Origin: Laguncularia racemosa
Taxonomy: Eukaryota > Streptophyta > Magnoliopsida > Myrtales > Combretaceae
Reading direction: 5' to 3'
DNA: 64,000 nucleotides
NCBI GenBank assembly: GCA_037954665.1
Contig: JBBMOL010000119.1
Span: 2,000,001-2,064,000 of the forward strand
Below, piece after piece: positions 10,567 through 21,435 of this stretch. A program made the translations under genes and the position numbers. Each line of letters opens with the position of its first letter. Position 1 is the first letter of the stretch. The notes below the pieces were generated by a model. It was not told the DNA's origin. It searched no databases and was given only the letters and a program-made list of their open reading frames with translations.

Positions 10567-12898
10567 CCATTTATACTGTATGTACATGATTAGGTAGGTC
10601 TATAGCTTTAGCTCCGTATATGTGTGATAGTTTGAGGTTTCGGTTTTGACCAATCTACAGCCGCTTCCTCCTCTACAGCTAGTAGGTTCAAATTGTTGTA
10701 TTTTCTTTTGGTCTTTTACTTTTGAGTACTTTGAAAAGAGACCACACCAGCCTCCCTCTTCCCTTTCTACCGTGAAATTTCACACTTGATTGTAGGATGC
10801 TTGATTTTTCTCATGCTCTGCAACAATGATAATCCAAGTCATATTTCAAATTTATTTTTGTAGTTGGCTTTGGTGGTTCTTGCGTCTGCGCAATATAATT
10901 AGTTATATCACTACTGATAGTACTTCTTTGCTTACAAGGTTATTATTGCGTTTAGCTATGGAATTGTTATTTTATAAAATTTGTGTTACTACCTAGTAAG
11001 AAATTGCAATTTTTTTTCTAGGTAACAAAAGAATAGTTAGTTATTCGTAGGTCTTTTTCTAATGCACATCAATGCTTTATTCATAGGACTCTAGCCCACT
11101 GGTCAGGCTATAAACAATAAATTCTAGACTAACAAACCATTGCAACCTAGCTCAAGAGAACCTAAGTTAAAAGATGGGTACAACTTTTAAAGAGCCTATA
11201 TGTCTTACAAACAAGATTTCATGTTTCTTTTAAAAAAGTAGAGCTCATTAGTGTTGAGTGTAATGAATTCTATACAAATGATAACAAAATCCCATTTAAT
11301 GGGTGGAAACAAAAAGAACCATAAGTAAAATAAAACTATTTATTCTAAATATTCTTGACAAACTAATATCAACTCGATCGTTACAATCTTTATACTAACA
11401 ATATCTTTACTACTATTATTTTGTCCACCTTTGTAATATTCTTTAGTAGTTTTATCACACTAATCTAATCAATGGGAGAATAGATAAACTATGGAAACTT
11501 TATATTTTAAAATGGAAATATATTAAATGTGATAGACAATTTCTCACCATCTAATTCCAAAATAAATGATATATGAGTAAAAAAAAAAAAGTCAATCAAA
11601 ACGATAATATATCAAAAAAAAAAAGAGAAGAAAAATTAAAGTTTGTTTTAATATGAAATTGATGTAATTATAGTTTTGAATTATCTCTTCATATTAAGAT
11701 TTTGATATTACTAGTTTCACAACATGTTTGGCAAGGAGAATCTATTCTAATGTGCTCAAAAGTTAGAAGGTTGAGTAATTAATTATCTATAGGTAGTTTA
11801 TCCATTAAAATTTTAATATATAGGATGTGGTAGAATCCATACGTAGCCTTATTTTTCTATGTACTAGGTTTCATTGTCTTACTATTACAAAAACTAATAA
11901 AAGAATCGTCCAATGATTGATTGGTCTTAAAACAAAAAAGATTTAAGGTAAATGACGCATAGTTTGACTTTATTTATTTCATTTTCACTTCATCATTTCT
12001 CCTCTTCGCGGCCCACTCGATCTGCCAAATTATAGTTCTAACATTAGCACTCTCTCTGTCTCTCTCACAATCGTGGACATTTTGTGTAGCTAAAGACAGA
12101 AATATTGACTGGTGGTTATTTTGAAAATCCTAACACCAAATGCACATTAATCTTTGATGACATTAACGGTTGCAAACAAAAATTTACCTAATAAATGTCA
12201 ATGTGTACGATAACATGCAAAAATCTGAAAATATCAATTTAAATATATATATATATATATGACACATATGAAATATGATGAGATTGTATAGGTTTAGACT
12301 ATAAATATGCAACAAAAGAAAAAAAAAAGCGATAAAATGATAGATCTATGTATGATGAGACAATTATATACCAAAGGATGAATGTTTGTAGTCAAATTTA
12401 ACTAGAGGATGAATGTTTTTAGTTATTCAAATAAAAGTGAAATTTTTAGTAGTTTAAATAGAAGATGGATGTTATGTAAAGTGGTATAAATGTAAGTGTA
12501 AGATGACATTTTGAATTTGATATAACATTGTTAAATCTTGGTGACACATTATGTCAAATATACACAACATTTATTCTCTAGTTTGAATCATCATTTATTT
12601 GAACTAGTATCATTATCTATTTGCACCATTTTAATAATGTCCACCTTCCATTTATATTACTTTTGTATTTATTTGTATAATTAAAAAATTTCATCATATA
12701 TTTGAACTTCATCCAAGCATTCATCCTTTGATGTGTTATTATTTCATAATATAATATTTAAATAGTGTCAAGTGATTGGAATTAAGAAACAGCACAAACT
12801 CATAATAATATGGTGGGTGTTCTTTCTCAGGTGGAATCTTAGGTTTCACTCTGCAATTGTACAAGAATTTTTCTTTCTTTTTTTTTTTTTGTGTAAAT
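10567..12898. other. 3' flank of PPR4-like gene; block duplicated at 45005-47240
   Basis: No gene is seen. From the stop codon to about 12820 the sequence is colinear with 39270-39304 plus 45005-47240 (for example ATCTACAGCCGCTTCCTCCT in both), so it belongs to a segmental duplication. Within it, 11500-12000 also resembles 37070-38280 and 51600-52580, and 12110-12800 resembles 35360-35700. (TA)n runs occur at 12243-12260. Confidence 0.75.
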
Positions 12899-12900
12899 GA

Positions 12901-12922
12901 TATATATATATATATATATATA
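12901..12922. repeat. (TA)n microsatellite at left edge of the viral insert
   Basis: A perfect TA dinucleotide run directly precedes the first viral base. Endogenous florendoviruses are known to sit often in TA-rich dinucleotide repeats. Confidence 0.9.
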
Positions 12923-12923
12923 T

Positions 12924-12982
12924 CCTAGGCTTAGCATACTAGTATCACTCTTTCGAGGGTGCTCCCTGTATCCTACTCCTAT
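12924..12982 (+). repeat. Viral terminal repeat, left copy
   Basis: This 59-bp sequence starts CCTAGGCTTAGCATACTAGT and recurs at 21138-21196 with about five differences. It lies just upstream of the primer-binding site. A full circular genome opened here would give a repeat-to-repeat distance of about 8.2 kb. Confidence 0.85.
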
Positions 12983-12985
12983 AGA

Positions 12986-13000
12986 TGGTATCAGAGCCAA
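12986..13000 (+). other. Primer-binding site for initiator tRNA-Met (pararetrovirus)
   Basis: TGGTATCAGAGCCAA matches the complement of the plant initiator methionine tRNA 3' end, used by Caulimoviridae to prime minus-strand DNA. It is conventionally base 1 of the genome. Confidence 0.85.
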
Positions 13001-13282
13001 GGGGGAGAGTATATAGTTAGTTTAAATAATTTTATTTTAGGGATTGAATGCTGAATTCCTCTGTGGAAAACTTTGACATCTGTGAATTTCAGCAGAAATA
13101 ATCCATTGGTGGAAAGGTGATATAAGCTTGAGTAGTAGTGGTTTTGACGTGTAAGTCGCGTAAAGCCCACCAGAGAGAAAAGGGTAGCACAGTGTTTCGG
13201 GGGCGAACCTCAAGTGTTAAAAGCCTATGTATTTCTGTAGAAATCACTTATGAAGAAGAACATTTAGGTGTTCTAACTTAAA
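13001..13282 (+). other. Pararetroviral leader before ORF1
   Basis: This untranslated stretch lies between the primer-binding site and the first ATG of ORF1 at 13283. No ORF of note is present. Confidence 0.55.
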
Positions 13283-13990
13283 ATGAGTTTATTTAGCCGA
13301 ACTATGTTGTCCTCCAGCTCGGTTCCAAAAGAGGAAATTGAGAGCTTAGATGTCAATAATAGGGATGAAATTAGAATAAAAGATTTTAATGAAGCCATAG
13401 ATAACTGGAAAATTCCTAAGTTATCTTATGACCAAATTTATCAAATGGCCAAATGGAAAATCTTTGGAAAAAATGATTATGTCATATCCATAAAAGAAAG
13501 AGACATTCCTGTCTCTGATGGATTGACAACAATTGAACTAATGAATCGCAATTCCATTTGTAAATATGGACAAGAATGGAATTACATGCACATAAGTCTA
13601 ATCTAAGTAGGAGCCAAACCTCTTATGAAATTATGATTAGATACTTCTATCTTAATGGTCCTTAGAGATGTCAGAGAACTGGAATATGAAAGATCGATTC
13701 ATGCATCGATTGAAACTAGTCTCAGCACTGGTCCTATCCAGTTTAAATGTCATCCCAATATTACTTTAGGTCTTAGGGATCAAACCATAATGAAATCCTT
13801 AGTCCTTCAAATTAAGACTCACAATTAAAAAATGATTCCAGGTGCACTGCCCATGGCAGTCATCTGTAGAATTTATTTCAAATTAATGAAAACAACATTT
13901 AGATCAAAAGCATACAAAATTGACAAGAAAGGTCAAACGCTTTGATTCAAACAAATTTAACTAGATCTAATGTCAATATCCCCAGGATAA
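13283..13990 (+). pseudogene. Movement-protein domain of ORF1
   Basis: The first 107 codons are open and contain RDIPVSDGLTTIELMNRNSI, which resembles plant pararetroviral movement proteins (30K-like family). Similarity continues after the stops at 13604 and 13646 through a CHPNITLGLRDQ-like segment to about 13850. The domain would serve cell-to-cell transport through plasmodesmata. It is broken by internal stops. Confidence 0.65.
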
Positions 13991-15173
13991 TCAAATGGGA
14001 TCAGGTAAGCCCACATGATCATTGGGAAATAGAAAATCCTATTCCCCAAAAATCTTTCAATGATGTGAACCATCTAATGTTGTTCAACATCCAAATGGTA
14101 AGGTAACACTTCAATTCTTTAGGAAATCTTTCGAAAATCCTAGAAGTTCAATATCTTTAGGATCATCAAGAAGGTCAGTTGATCTGTCTAAAATTGATGA
14201 ACTAAAAAATGTCCAGGTTAGTCCAAAAAGGACTAATCCCTTAATTACCGATTTAGTTAACAAACCATCAGGGTTAACTCAACTAATCTATCACAATGAC
14301 CTAGAATGAGAAGAACCAATTGCTTCAGAATTAGGAGATTTTGAGCTCAATGTCATAAAAAAACCCTTTGAACTTGATAGGTTATTTCTAAATAATGATT
14401 TCAATTCTTCTAAAAATAAGAAGAAGAGAGAATGGTATTTTAAAACTTTTGATAAGTTTAAAATACAAATTAAAAATGAATATTACAATTTTATGGAAGA
14501 AATTGGTTCTCAGATTTTATTCTTCGATTAGTTAGAAGAATATTATTTGAAACAAAAAATAATTAATACAGTTAATAAAACTGTATAATAGAGACTAAGT
14601 GACGGTAACGTGGTTGAATCCACTCACCCACCACTTAGTAATATCCGGTATTCCTACAGGGATGCTGAAATTAAACTAGCTCCCTTTAAGAAAGTAGAAG
14701 AAGCTGAGGGGACTGGTATTAAGAAAATTATTGATCAAAACAATTTTACTAATAAAAATCTTCACACAATAGGTTAACAACTTGATAGAATTAAAGATGT
14801 AATTAGTAAACCCCAGATCATTAACAATGAAAATAAGGTTGAAAAGAAACCACTTTTCAAACCTTTCGAATTAACAAATCCTAGTAATGAATTTCTTCAA
14901 GCATTATAAGAAAAGAAGAAATCATTAAAAGGAAAAATGAAAATGGAATTAGTGGAATCTTTAAAATTAGATACTCCCAAATTTAGGAATCTAATTATAG
15001 AAGATACTCCATCTGAAAAACTTAATATTTTAAATGAATCCAATAATGATTCTAATCTTGAAGATTTATCAGAAGACTTAAGTCTTGATAATTCTAATGG
15101 TTTAGAAGTTAATAAAATTACTTGGAAAGAACCTCAAAAATTATATTATCAATGAGCATCATCTCCTGATATT

Positions 15174-16229
15174 ATGTTCGAGGAAAAACCAAGTAATTAT
15201 CAAAACAAATATTCTGCAGGAACCACCTATGAATGGAACATAGATGGAGCCTTAGAACAAATGATTCTTAATGTCCTTAATAAGATGATTATGTTTGTGA
15301 ATACTAATAGAAGTATTCGGGGCATATCTGATTATCAAATTGTTGTACTTTTAATTGTTGGTTTTACTGGACAATTAAAAGGATGGTGGGATAATTATCT
15401 CATTGAAGAACAACGGATGAACATTTTAACTTCAGTAAAGAAAAATGAGTTTGGAGTTAAAATACTTAATGAACAAAATGAACTAATTCAAGATGTTGTT
15501 AATACATTAATGTTTTGTATTAGCCAACATTTCATAGGAGATCCTTCTCACATTCGTGATAAGAATCTGGATCTTTTGTCCAATATGAAATGCAAGTCTT
15601 TGGGCAAATTTCGCCAATACAAAGACATATTCCTCTAAAGCGTATTGCTAAGAGATGATTGCAATCAACCATTCTGGAAAGAAAAAATTCTAGTTGGTTT
15701 ACCAAACCTTATAGGTGAACAGGTTAGAACTAAAATCCGTGAGGAGTTTAATGGGGAAATTCCTTACAACAACCTGTCTTATGGAGAATTAACTTCTTAT
15801 GTCTATAAGACAAGAACTCAAATGTATAACACAATTCGGTTGCATAAGCAACTGAGAAAAGAGAAAGAAATGAAAAGGCAAAGCCTTGGAGAATTCTGTC
15901 AACAGTATGATCCATCATTTGTCTTTGACAATTCTAAATCCACAGATTGTAAAAGAAAATCTAAGAAGAAATCTTCTAAGAAGAAAAAGAAATCTTCTAA
16001 AAGATTTAGTAAACAATTTGACAATGAAAAATTCGAAAGAAAATACTCTAAAAAGAGAAAGAAAAAACTTTTTAGATGTTTTAAATGTAAGAAACTAGGT
16101 CACACTGCCGATAAATGTAAAATCGGTAAAAAACTTGACCAGTTGAATCTTAATGAATTCCAAATGGAAGAAATCCTAGAATTATTCGAAAACCTAGGAT
16201 ATTCCTCACCTGAACCATCTTCTTCATAA
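15174..16229 (+). pseudogene. Capsid / zinc-knuckle domain of ORF1
   Basis: Two open stretches in the same frame (15174-15638 and 15645-16229), separated by one TAA, encode a capsid-type helical region with GWWDNY, then a very basic lysine/serine tract, and then a CCHC knuckle (CFKCKKLGHTADKC, about 16077-16118). This is the order found in Caulimoviridae coat proteins. A serine/glutamate-rich tail follows. Confidence 0.75.
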
Positions 16230-16589
16230 GAAGAAGAAGGAATTCAATGTAATGATATTGATTCTTCGTCAGAAGAAGAATCAATTAATGTCCTAACTAA
16301 AGAAGAAGAAGAATTTCTTCTTAAGTTAGATTCAATGTCATACTCCTAGAAATTGAGATGGTTGGAAGGAGCTAAACCTACTTCCTCAATTTCTAAAAAT
16401 TTAACCTACAAGCCAAATGAAGTCCTTAACCGAGGCAAATCCAAAGGGCATAAGCCAATTACGGTTAGTGATCTTCAAAGGGAAATCAATTCCCAAAAAG
16501 AAGAAATCAAAGAATTAAAATTAATGCAACATAAGTTGCAACAAGAATTCTTTGAATTTAAAATGTCCAGAACGAAATAGTCAGATGAA

Positions 16590-16860
16590 GAAGATGAATA
16601 TGGAGGTTCTTCTGAATCCAATGAAGTATCTGGAAAAGAAATTAATCCAGAATACTTAATGCAACTAGTAGAAGTAACTACTAGGAAATAGGTAATTCCA
16701 ATTACCATTAGGATAAATGAAGAATTTATCATAGAAACTATTGCCCTATTTGATATTGGCACAGATTTAAATTGCATTAGAGAAGGGTTAATTCGCATAG
16801 AATATTTTGAAAAGACAACCTAATCTCTAAGCACTGCTTCTGGTAACAAGTTAAACATTA
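16590..16860 (+). pseudogene. Aspartic protease domain of ORF1
   Basis: The motif region reads ALFDIGTDLNCI, where a retroviral-type protease would have D-T/S-G, so the catalytic threonine is isoleucine here. Stops lie at 16689 (TAG) and 16821 (TAA). A second copy of this segment at 21197-21407 has the same isoleucine and the same TAA but TGG in place of the first TAG. Confidence 0.65.
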
Positions 16861-17329
16861 GTTTCAAATTACCTAATGCAGAAGTTGTCAAAGATAAGGT
16901 GTCCTACAATACTAGCTTCATTTTAGTAAAAAATTTAAAGAAAAATGTCAACTTAGGAACACCCTTTATCAACTTAATTCAACATTTCCAGGTTACTAAT
17001 GATGGGATTGAAACAAATTATATCGGACAGCAAATTTGTTTTAATTTTGTTTCAAAACCAAAAACCAAAATGATTGATATGCTCAAACAGAACTCAATCT
17101 CTAAGATAAATTGTTTGATTAAAGCCAAAGAGGACCAACTATCCTTCTTAAATGATGATTTGGAACTTCATAGGATTGAAGACCAAATCAAAAGAAATCC
17201 TGTTAAGGAAATGATTTCTCAACTAGAAAGTGAGATCAGAAAAACAATCTGTTCCACTTTACCCAATGCTTTTTGGGATAGGAAATCCCACTCAGTCAGA
17301 TTATCTTATGAAGGTAATTTCGATGAGAA

Positions 17330-17984
17330 AAACATATCCACAAAGACAAGACCTTTGCAAATGAACAATAGTGTTCTTGAACACTATAAAAAAGAAATTA
17401 ATGATTTGTTAGCTAAAAAGCTTATCCGTAAATCTAAGTCTCCTTGGAGTTGTTCAACTTTTTACATTAACAAAAATGCAAAAATTGAAAGAGGTGTACT
17501 AAGATTAGTAATAAATTACAAACCTCTTAACAATGTTCTAAAATGGATTAGGTATCCAATACTTAACAAGAAAGATCTGCTTGGTAGAATACACAAAGCT
17601 AAAGTATTCTCCAAGTTCGATACGAAATCTGGGTTTTGGCAGATCCAGATTAAAGAATCCGATAGGTACAAAACGACATTCACTGTTCCTTTTAGACAAT
17701 ATGAATGGAATGTCATGCCTTTTGGATTAAAAAATGCATCCTTTGAATTCCAGAGGATAATGAATGAAATTTTCAACGCTTGCATAGAATACGTAATCGT
17801 CTATATTGGTGATGTGTTGATCTTTTCACCAAATATAGATCAACATTTGAAACATATTAGGGCTTTCATCCAGAAAGTCAAACCTAATGGTCTAGTAGTA
17901 TTGCCTTCCAAGATATCCTTATTCCAGACTCGGATTAGGTTCTTAGGTTTCGATATTCACAATGGAACCATCACACTAATTTAG
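17330..17984 (+). pseudogene. Reverse transcriptase domain of ORF1
   Basis: The region from 16899 to 17981 is open. It carries reverse transcriptase blocks FSKFDTKSGFWQIQI, YEWNVMPFGLKNA and IRFLGFDI. The YxDD active site reads Y-I-G-D at 17802-17813, so one of the two catalytic aspartates is lost (glycine at 17808-17810). A stop at 17982 cuts it off from RNase H. Confidence 0.8.
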
Positions 17985-18023
17985 AGATCCATAGAATTTG
18001 CTTCTAAGTTTCCTAATAAAATC

Positions 18024-18614
18024 TTGGACAAAACCCAGCTCCAAAGATTCTTAGGTAGCTTAAACTATGCAGTGGATTTCTTTAGGAATCTCAATGTTTT
18101 ATGTAAGCCTTTAAGTAACAGGCTTAAGAAAAATCCACCGGAATGGTCTGACAAACATACAGAAGTAGTCAGACAAATCAAGCAGAGGATTAAAGAAATC
18201 CTTTGCATTCATTTAGCAGATCCATCCCTACAAAAAATAGTAGAGACTGATGCATTTGACATAAGATTTGGTGGAATCCTAAAACAAAAATCTAATAACC
18301 AAGAATGTGTCGTCCAGTATGCATCAAAACACTAGAATCAATGCTAATCAAATTATTCAACAATTAAAAAGGAAATTTTGGCTATAGTTTTAACGATTTC
18401 CAAATTTCAAGGAGATTTTTTAAACTAAAAATTTCTTTTAAAAATTGACTGCAGTGCAGAAAAAAATGTTTTAGAGAAATATGTTCAAAATTTGGCTTCA
18501 AAACAGATTTTCGCTAGATAGCAAGCAATTTTATCTTGTTTTGATTTCAATATCAAGCATATTCGAGGAACATCCAATTCTCTTCCTAATTTCTTGACCC
18601 GTGAATTCCTGTAG
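18024..18614 (+). pseudogene. RNase H domain of ORF1
   Basis: The connection region (LQRFLGSLNYAVDFF) leads into a degraded RNase H, with the ETDAF block where D-A-S is usual and a C-terminal HIRGTSNSLPNFLTREF end, the usual close of Caulimoviridae polyproteins. Stops lie at 18333, 18345 and others. ORF1 ends at TAG 18612, four bases before the ATG of ORF2. Confidence 0.7.
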
Positions 18615-18618
18615 GGAG

Positions 18619-20001
18619 ATGCCTCCCAAAAGGGATAAGGGAAAAGAGAAGGAAGTCCCCTGGAAGGGACTTACAAATGTCCAGTCATGGCTTGCTGCTA
18701 CAGCTCCCAAAAATAATGTACCATTGACTATCAAGGAATCAGATGAGCAATCAACCGCCTCATTCAAACCAATGAAACAACCCAAAGAGGGAAATGTGAG
18801 TTTAAACACTAAGAGTTTAAACACCAATGTGGTAATTACGCCTGAACTCATTAAGGCTATTACCGGTGCTTTAGGTTCACGGTCACTTGTGAAAGACCGC
18901 AACAAGATGATTTCTAAGAAGTCATCAACCAATGTTCATATTACTGAGGTGGCATCTTCTTCGAAGGCATTAGTCCCTCAAAATGAATTTTCAAAAAAAA
19001 AAAAAAGATATGTGAAGGATATTTTCAAGTATGTCTTCTCTATGGAGAAAGGGATGCATGAAAAGGATCCTTTCGATTTTGCTAGGAAAATATTTCCTGA
19101 AAATGTTTTCTATATTCCATATGATAATTTAAAAAACATGGAATATTATGAAAGAATCTTAATTGAAACAGGTTCTATTTCAATTAAACATTTTGAAAAT
19201 GATGGAGTAGTCTCCTACTTAACTGCCAGAATCCATAAGGTCATCAACCTTTCGAATTGTCCTGGCAAACCTTATGAAAACCAGAAGTTTAGCTTTAACC
19301 CACTATTGTCCTTGGTACTTCACATAACTGTTTATAATTATTATGATTATAAGTAGGCTTGGTTCAATGCTTTTCTTCGAATGAATCAGAAAAGATCTCA
19401 CACTTGGTTAATCTTTTTTGATAAATGTTCATCAAAAGGCCTTCCCAACTGGTTTGCACACTGGTGGGATGAATTTAGGGCTATTGAAGAAATAGTCCAT
19501 GAAAATGCTCGGAAAGAATTCAATATTTTCCTAAAGACTTATGAGCCCACTACTCATGAGTATATGTTCAACAAAACCATGTTATACTTTATGCATATTG
19601 GTATATCATTGGTAATGACCTGGTTCTTCGGTTACAAGCCTGACTGATGTACTCAGACACCCGTTCTCTCCAAGAGATTCAAAGTCAAATGGTGGGACGG
19701 TTTCAAGATGTGGGACAAGGTGAAATAGTCAGAAATTAACCAATGGTTGACAAAGCAGAAGCACCTTACTCAAGGAAATGCTCAAATCCCATTTCTCCAT
19801 GATCGGGGTTTCCTCATGTCATCCATGGCCAAGACTCAAAATTCAGAACAAATGAAAGAAGTTCTCGAAGCTGCCTTGGCACAATTGAAGAAGTCTGATG
19901 AAGAAATGTGGACTAATGAAGATGTCTCTTCCGCATCAACTTTTGGAGGACTTCAAAGCAATGAAGATGATTACTACGACATCAACTTAGGTAGTCCGTA
20001 G
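18619..20001 (+). pseudogene. Pararetroviral ORF2, unknown function, three internal stops
   Basis: A second long frame begins at ATG 18619 just after the ORF1 stop and runs in a single frame for 461 codons to TAG 19999, broken only by stops at 19354 (TAG), 19645 (TGA) and 19726 (TAG). The N-terminus is basic and low in complexity (MPPKRDKGKEKEVPWKGL). The middle (about 18990-19640) is more structured, aromatic-rich and includes FARKIFPENVFYIP, LPNWFAHWWDEF and MLYFMHIGISLVM. The C-terminus is acidic. I recognise no domain. Florendoviruses are known to carry such an ORF2 with no assigned role, and the absence of frameshifts suggests that it was under selection until recently before insertion. 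Confidence 0.7.
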
Positions 20002-20240
20002 GAATCAAATGTAAGTATTTTGTTACACTTGTAACAAAATGCGTAGAATGAAGTACGATATTAGATACTGTACTAATTTTTTGTATTTTCCTTGTATTTA
20101 TATAGGATAATGTTGTATGTAATCCTCCGTCATCTATAGAACAATATCTTGAGGGGTCATCCCCAAAGCCGAAATGGACAAACCGTCATTTATGGTTTGA
20201 ATGACAGGTGGTACTTTTCCACCGAAAATTTCTCTAGGAA

Positions 20241-20345
20241 TTACTGTTGAAACAGTAATATTCTCGACAAAAGTCACTGTTCACTACAGTAAAAAGAACT
20301 TTTACTGTTTAAACAGTGAAAATGATTAGGTCTATAAAAGAAAGA
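20241..20345 (+). promoter_or_regulatory. Putative pregenomic RNA promoter with ACTGTT palindromes
   Basis: A TATA-like TCTATAAAAG lies at 20331-20340. Upstream are two inverted repeats with the same arm: TTACTGTTGAAACAGTAA (20241-20258) and the perfect palindrome ACTGTTTAAACAGT (20304-20317), with a further CACTGTTCACTACAGTA between them. The place, after the last ORF and before the leader, fits the single promoter of Caulimoviridae. Confidence 0.5.
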
Positions 20346-21137
20346 GGCCATCTCATTCAGAAGGCATCAAATTTTTATAGCAACTTAAATCCTCTGAGCA
20401 CAAAACACTTAACCTTCCTTCTTCTTTACTAACCCCTCTTTTCCTCTACCTCCGATCATCCTCCTCTAGTCATTCTTTTTAATCTCTCTCTCTCTCTATC
20501 CCAAACACTAACAAGTGTCCATTTTCTATGGTTGATGAACCATAGGCCCTAAGTATGTAGACATACTTAGGTAATTATCTTTTCTTTACTTTAACTAACC
20601 TTCACTTAATCTTCTTCCATCCTTTCTATCTCTCTAACTCTCTATCGTACATACTTCCTTGCCCTTTTCTTCTGTAATGTATTGTTTGTTTCTGTCTGCA
20701 CCCTAATGTATAATGCTCATTAATGTTTAATGAAGTTAAATTTTTTCTTTAATTTCATTATTTAATTTAAAAAGAACAAAGCCCCACTAGCCTTGGATCT
20801 ACCGCCTGTGGTGGTTAAGTTCTTTTGCAATTTATTTATTACAGTTTATATTTCCTCTCCATGGCTGGTTCAACCGCCTTTTGAGAGTATTTTATTTACT
20901 GCATAATGTTGGTATTTTAAATATCTTAAGTATATCAGTTGGAAACTAGTTGCTGCAGGCTACTGGTCCAAAGGAGATACCCCTGGCTGGTATTTCATGC
21001 GATTAGCAAGACAACGCCACGTACTTGGATATTTTTAATTTTTTCGCAATTTATTTACTTTGAATGCTTCTAATCTAATAATTTCATCTCTAATACTAGC
21101 TATCCTACTAGATAGTTAAGTTCAGGTGGCCATAAAC
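20346..21137 (+). other. Pararetroviral intergenic region / RNA leader
   Basis: Non-coding viral sequence runs from the promoter to the second terminal repeat. It has a pyrimidine-rich first part (about 20400-20660) and no long ORF. It would hold the transcript start and the polyadenylation site, but I cannot place them. Confidence 0.5.
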
Positions 21138-21196
21138 CCTAGGCTTAGCATACTAGTATCACTCTTCCGAGGGTGCTCCTCGTATCCTGCTCCTAT
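21138..21196 (+). repeat. Viral terminal repeat, right copy
   Basis: This is the second copy of the 59-bp sequence at 12924-12982. It breaks off just before the primer-binding site and is joined to protease-region sequence. Confidence 0.85.
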
Positions 21197-21404
21197 CCAG
21201 AATACTTAATGCAACTAGTAGAAATAACTACTAGGAAATGGGTAATTCCAATTACCATTAGGATAAATGAAGAATTTATCCTAGAAACTACTGCCCTATT
21301 TGATATTGGCGCAGATTTAAATTGCATTAGAGAAGGGTTAATTCCCACAAAATATTTTGAAAAGACAACCTAATCTCTAAGCAATGCTTCCGGTAACAAA
21401 TTAA

Positions 21405-21407
<3 letters not shown>
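21197..21407 (+). pseudogene. Displaced second copy of viral protease segment
   Basis: These 211 bases match 16647-16857 base for base except for about ten changes. They are joined in the same orientation to the right terminal repeat, which is not genome order, so the insert is rearranged or came from two templates. They keep TGG where the main copy has a TAG stop, but share the TAA stop and the D-I-G protease motif. Confidence 0.85.

Positions 21408-21435
<28 letters not shown>

Larger units (their letters stand above)
13283..18614 (+). pseudogene. Pararetroviral ORF1 polyprotein, broken
   Basis: The polyprotein runs from ATG 13283 to TAG 18612. The movement-protein part is in frame 2 (13283 to about 13990). 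From about 14262 to the end everything is in one other frame, so a single net frameshift lies near 14085-14110. In the second frame I see stops at 15153, 15636, 16227, 16347, 16578, 16689, 16821, 17982, 18333 and a few after. The order is movement protein, a low-complexity linker, capsid with CCHC knuckle, aspartic protease, reverse transcriptase and RNase H. Most damage is point stops, and one stop can be shown to be a TGG to TAG change by comparison with the partial copy at 21197-21407. Confidence 0.75.
12924..21407 (+). mobile_element. Endogenous pararetrovirus (florendovirus-like, Caulimoviridae), defective
   Basis: The insert carries, in order, a 59-bp repeat, a tRNA-Met primer-binding site, a long ORF1 (movement protein, capsid with zinc knuckle, protease, reverse transcriptase, RNase H), a second ORF, a promoter region, a leader and a second copy of the 59-bp repeat. 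There is no integrase and there are no LTRs, which separates it from Ty3/gypsy elements. The layout of a polyprotein ORF1 plus an extra downstream ORF fits the endogenous florendoviruses described from many angiosperms. ORF1 has many stops, at least one frameshift and a damaged polymerase motif, so it is inactive. After the second 59-bp repeat it continues into 211 bases copied from the protease region, so the insert is rearranged. Genus placement is from memory. Confidence 0.8.

Noticed and set aside
10367..10597. A methionine-rich frame overlapping the PPR4 tail
   Set aside because: It is a shifted reading of the acidic GATGAT-rich tail, and the same artefact appears in the pseudogene at 39070.
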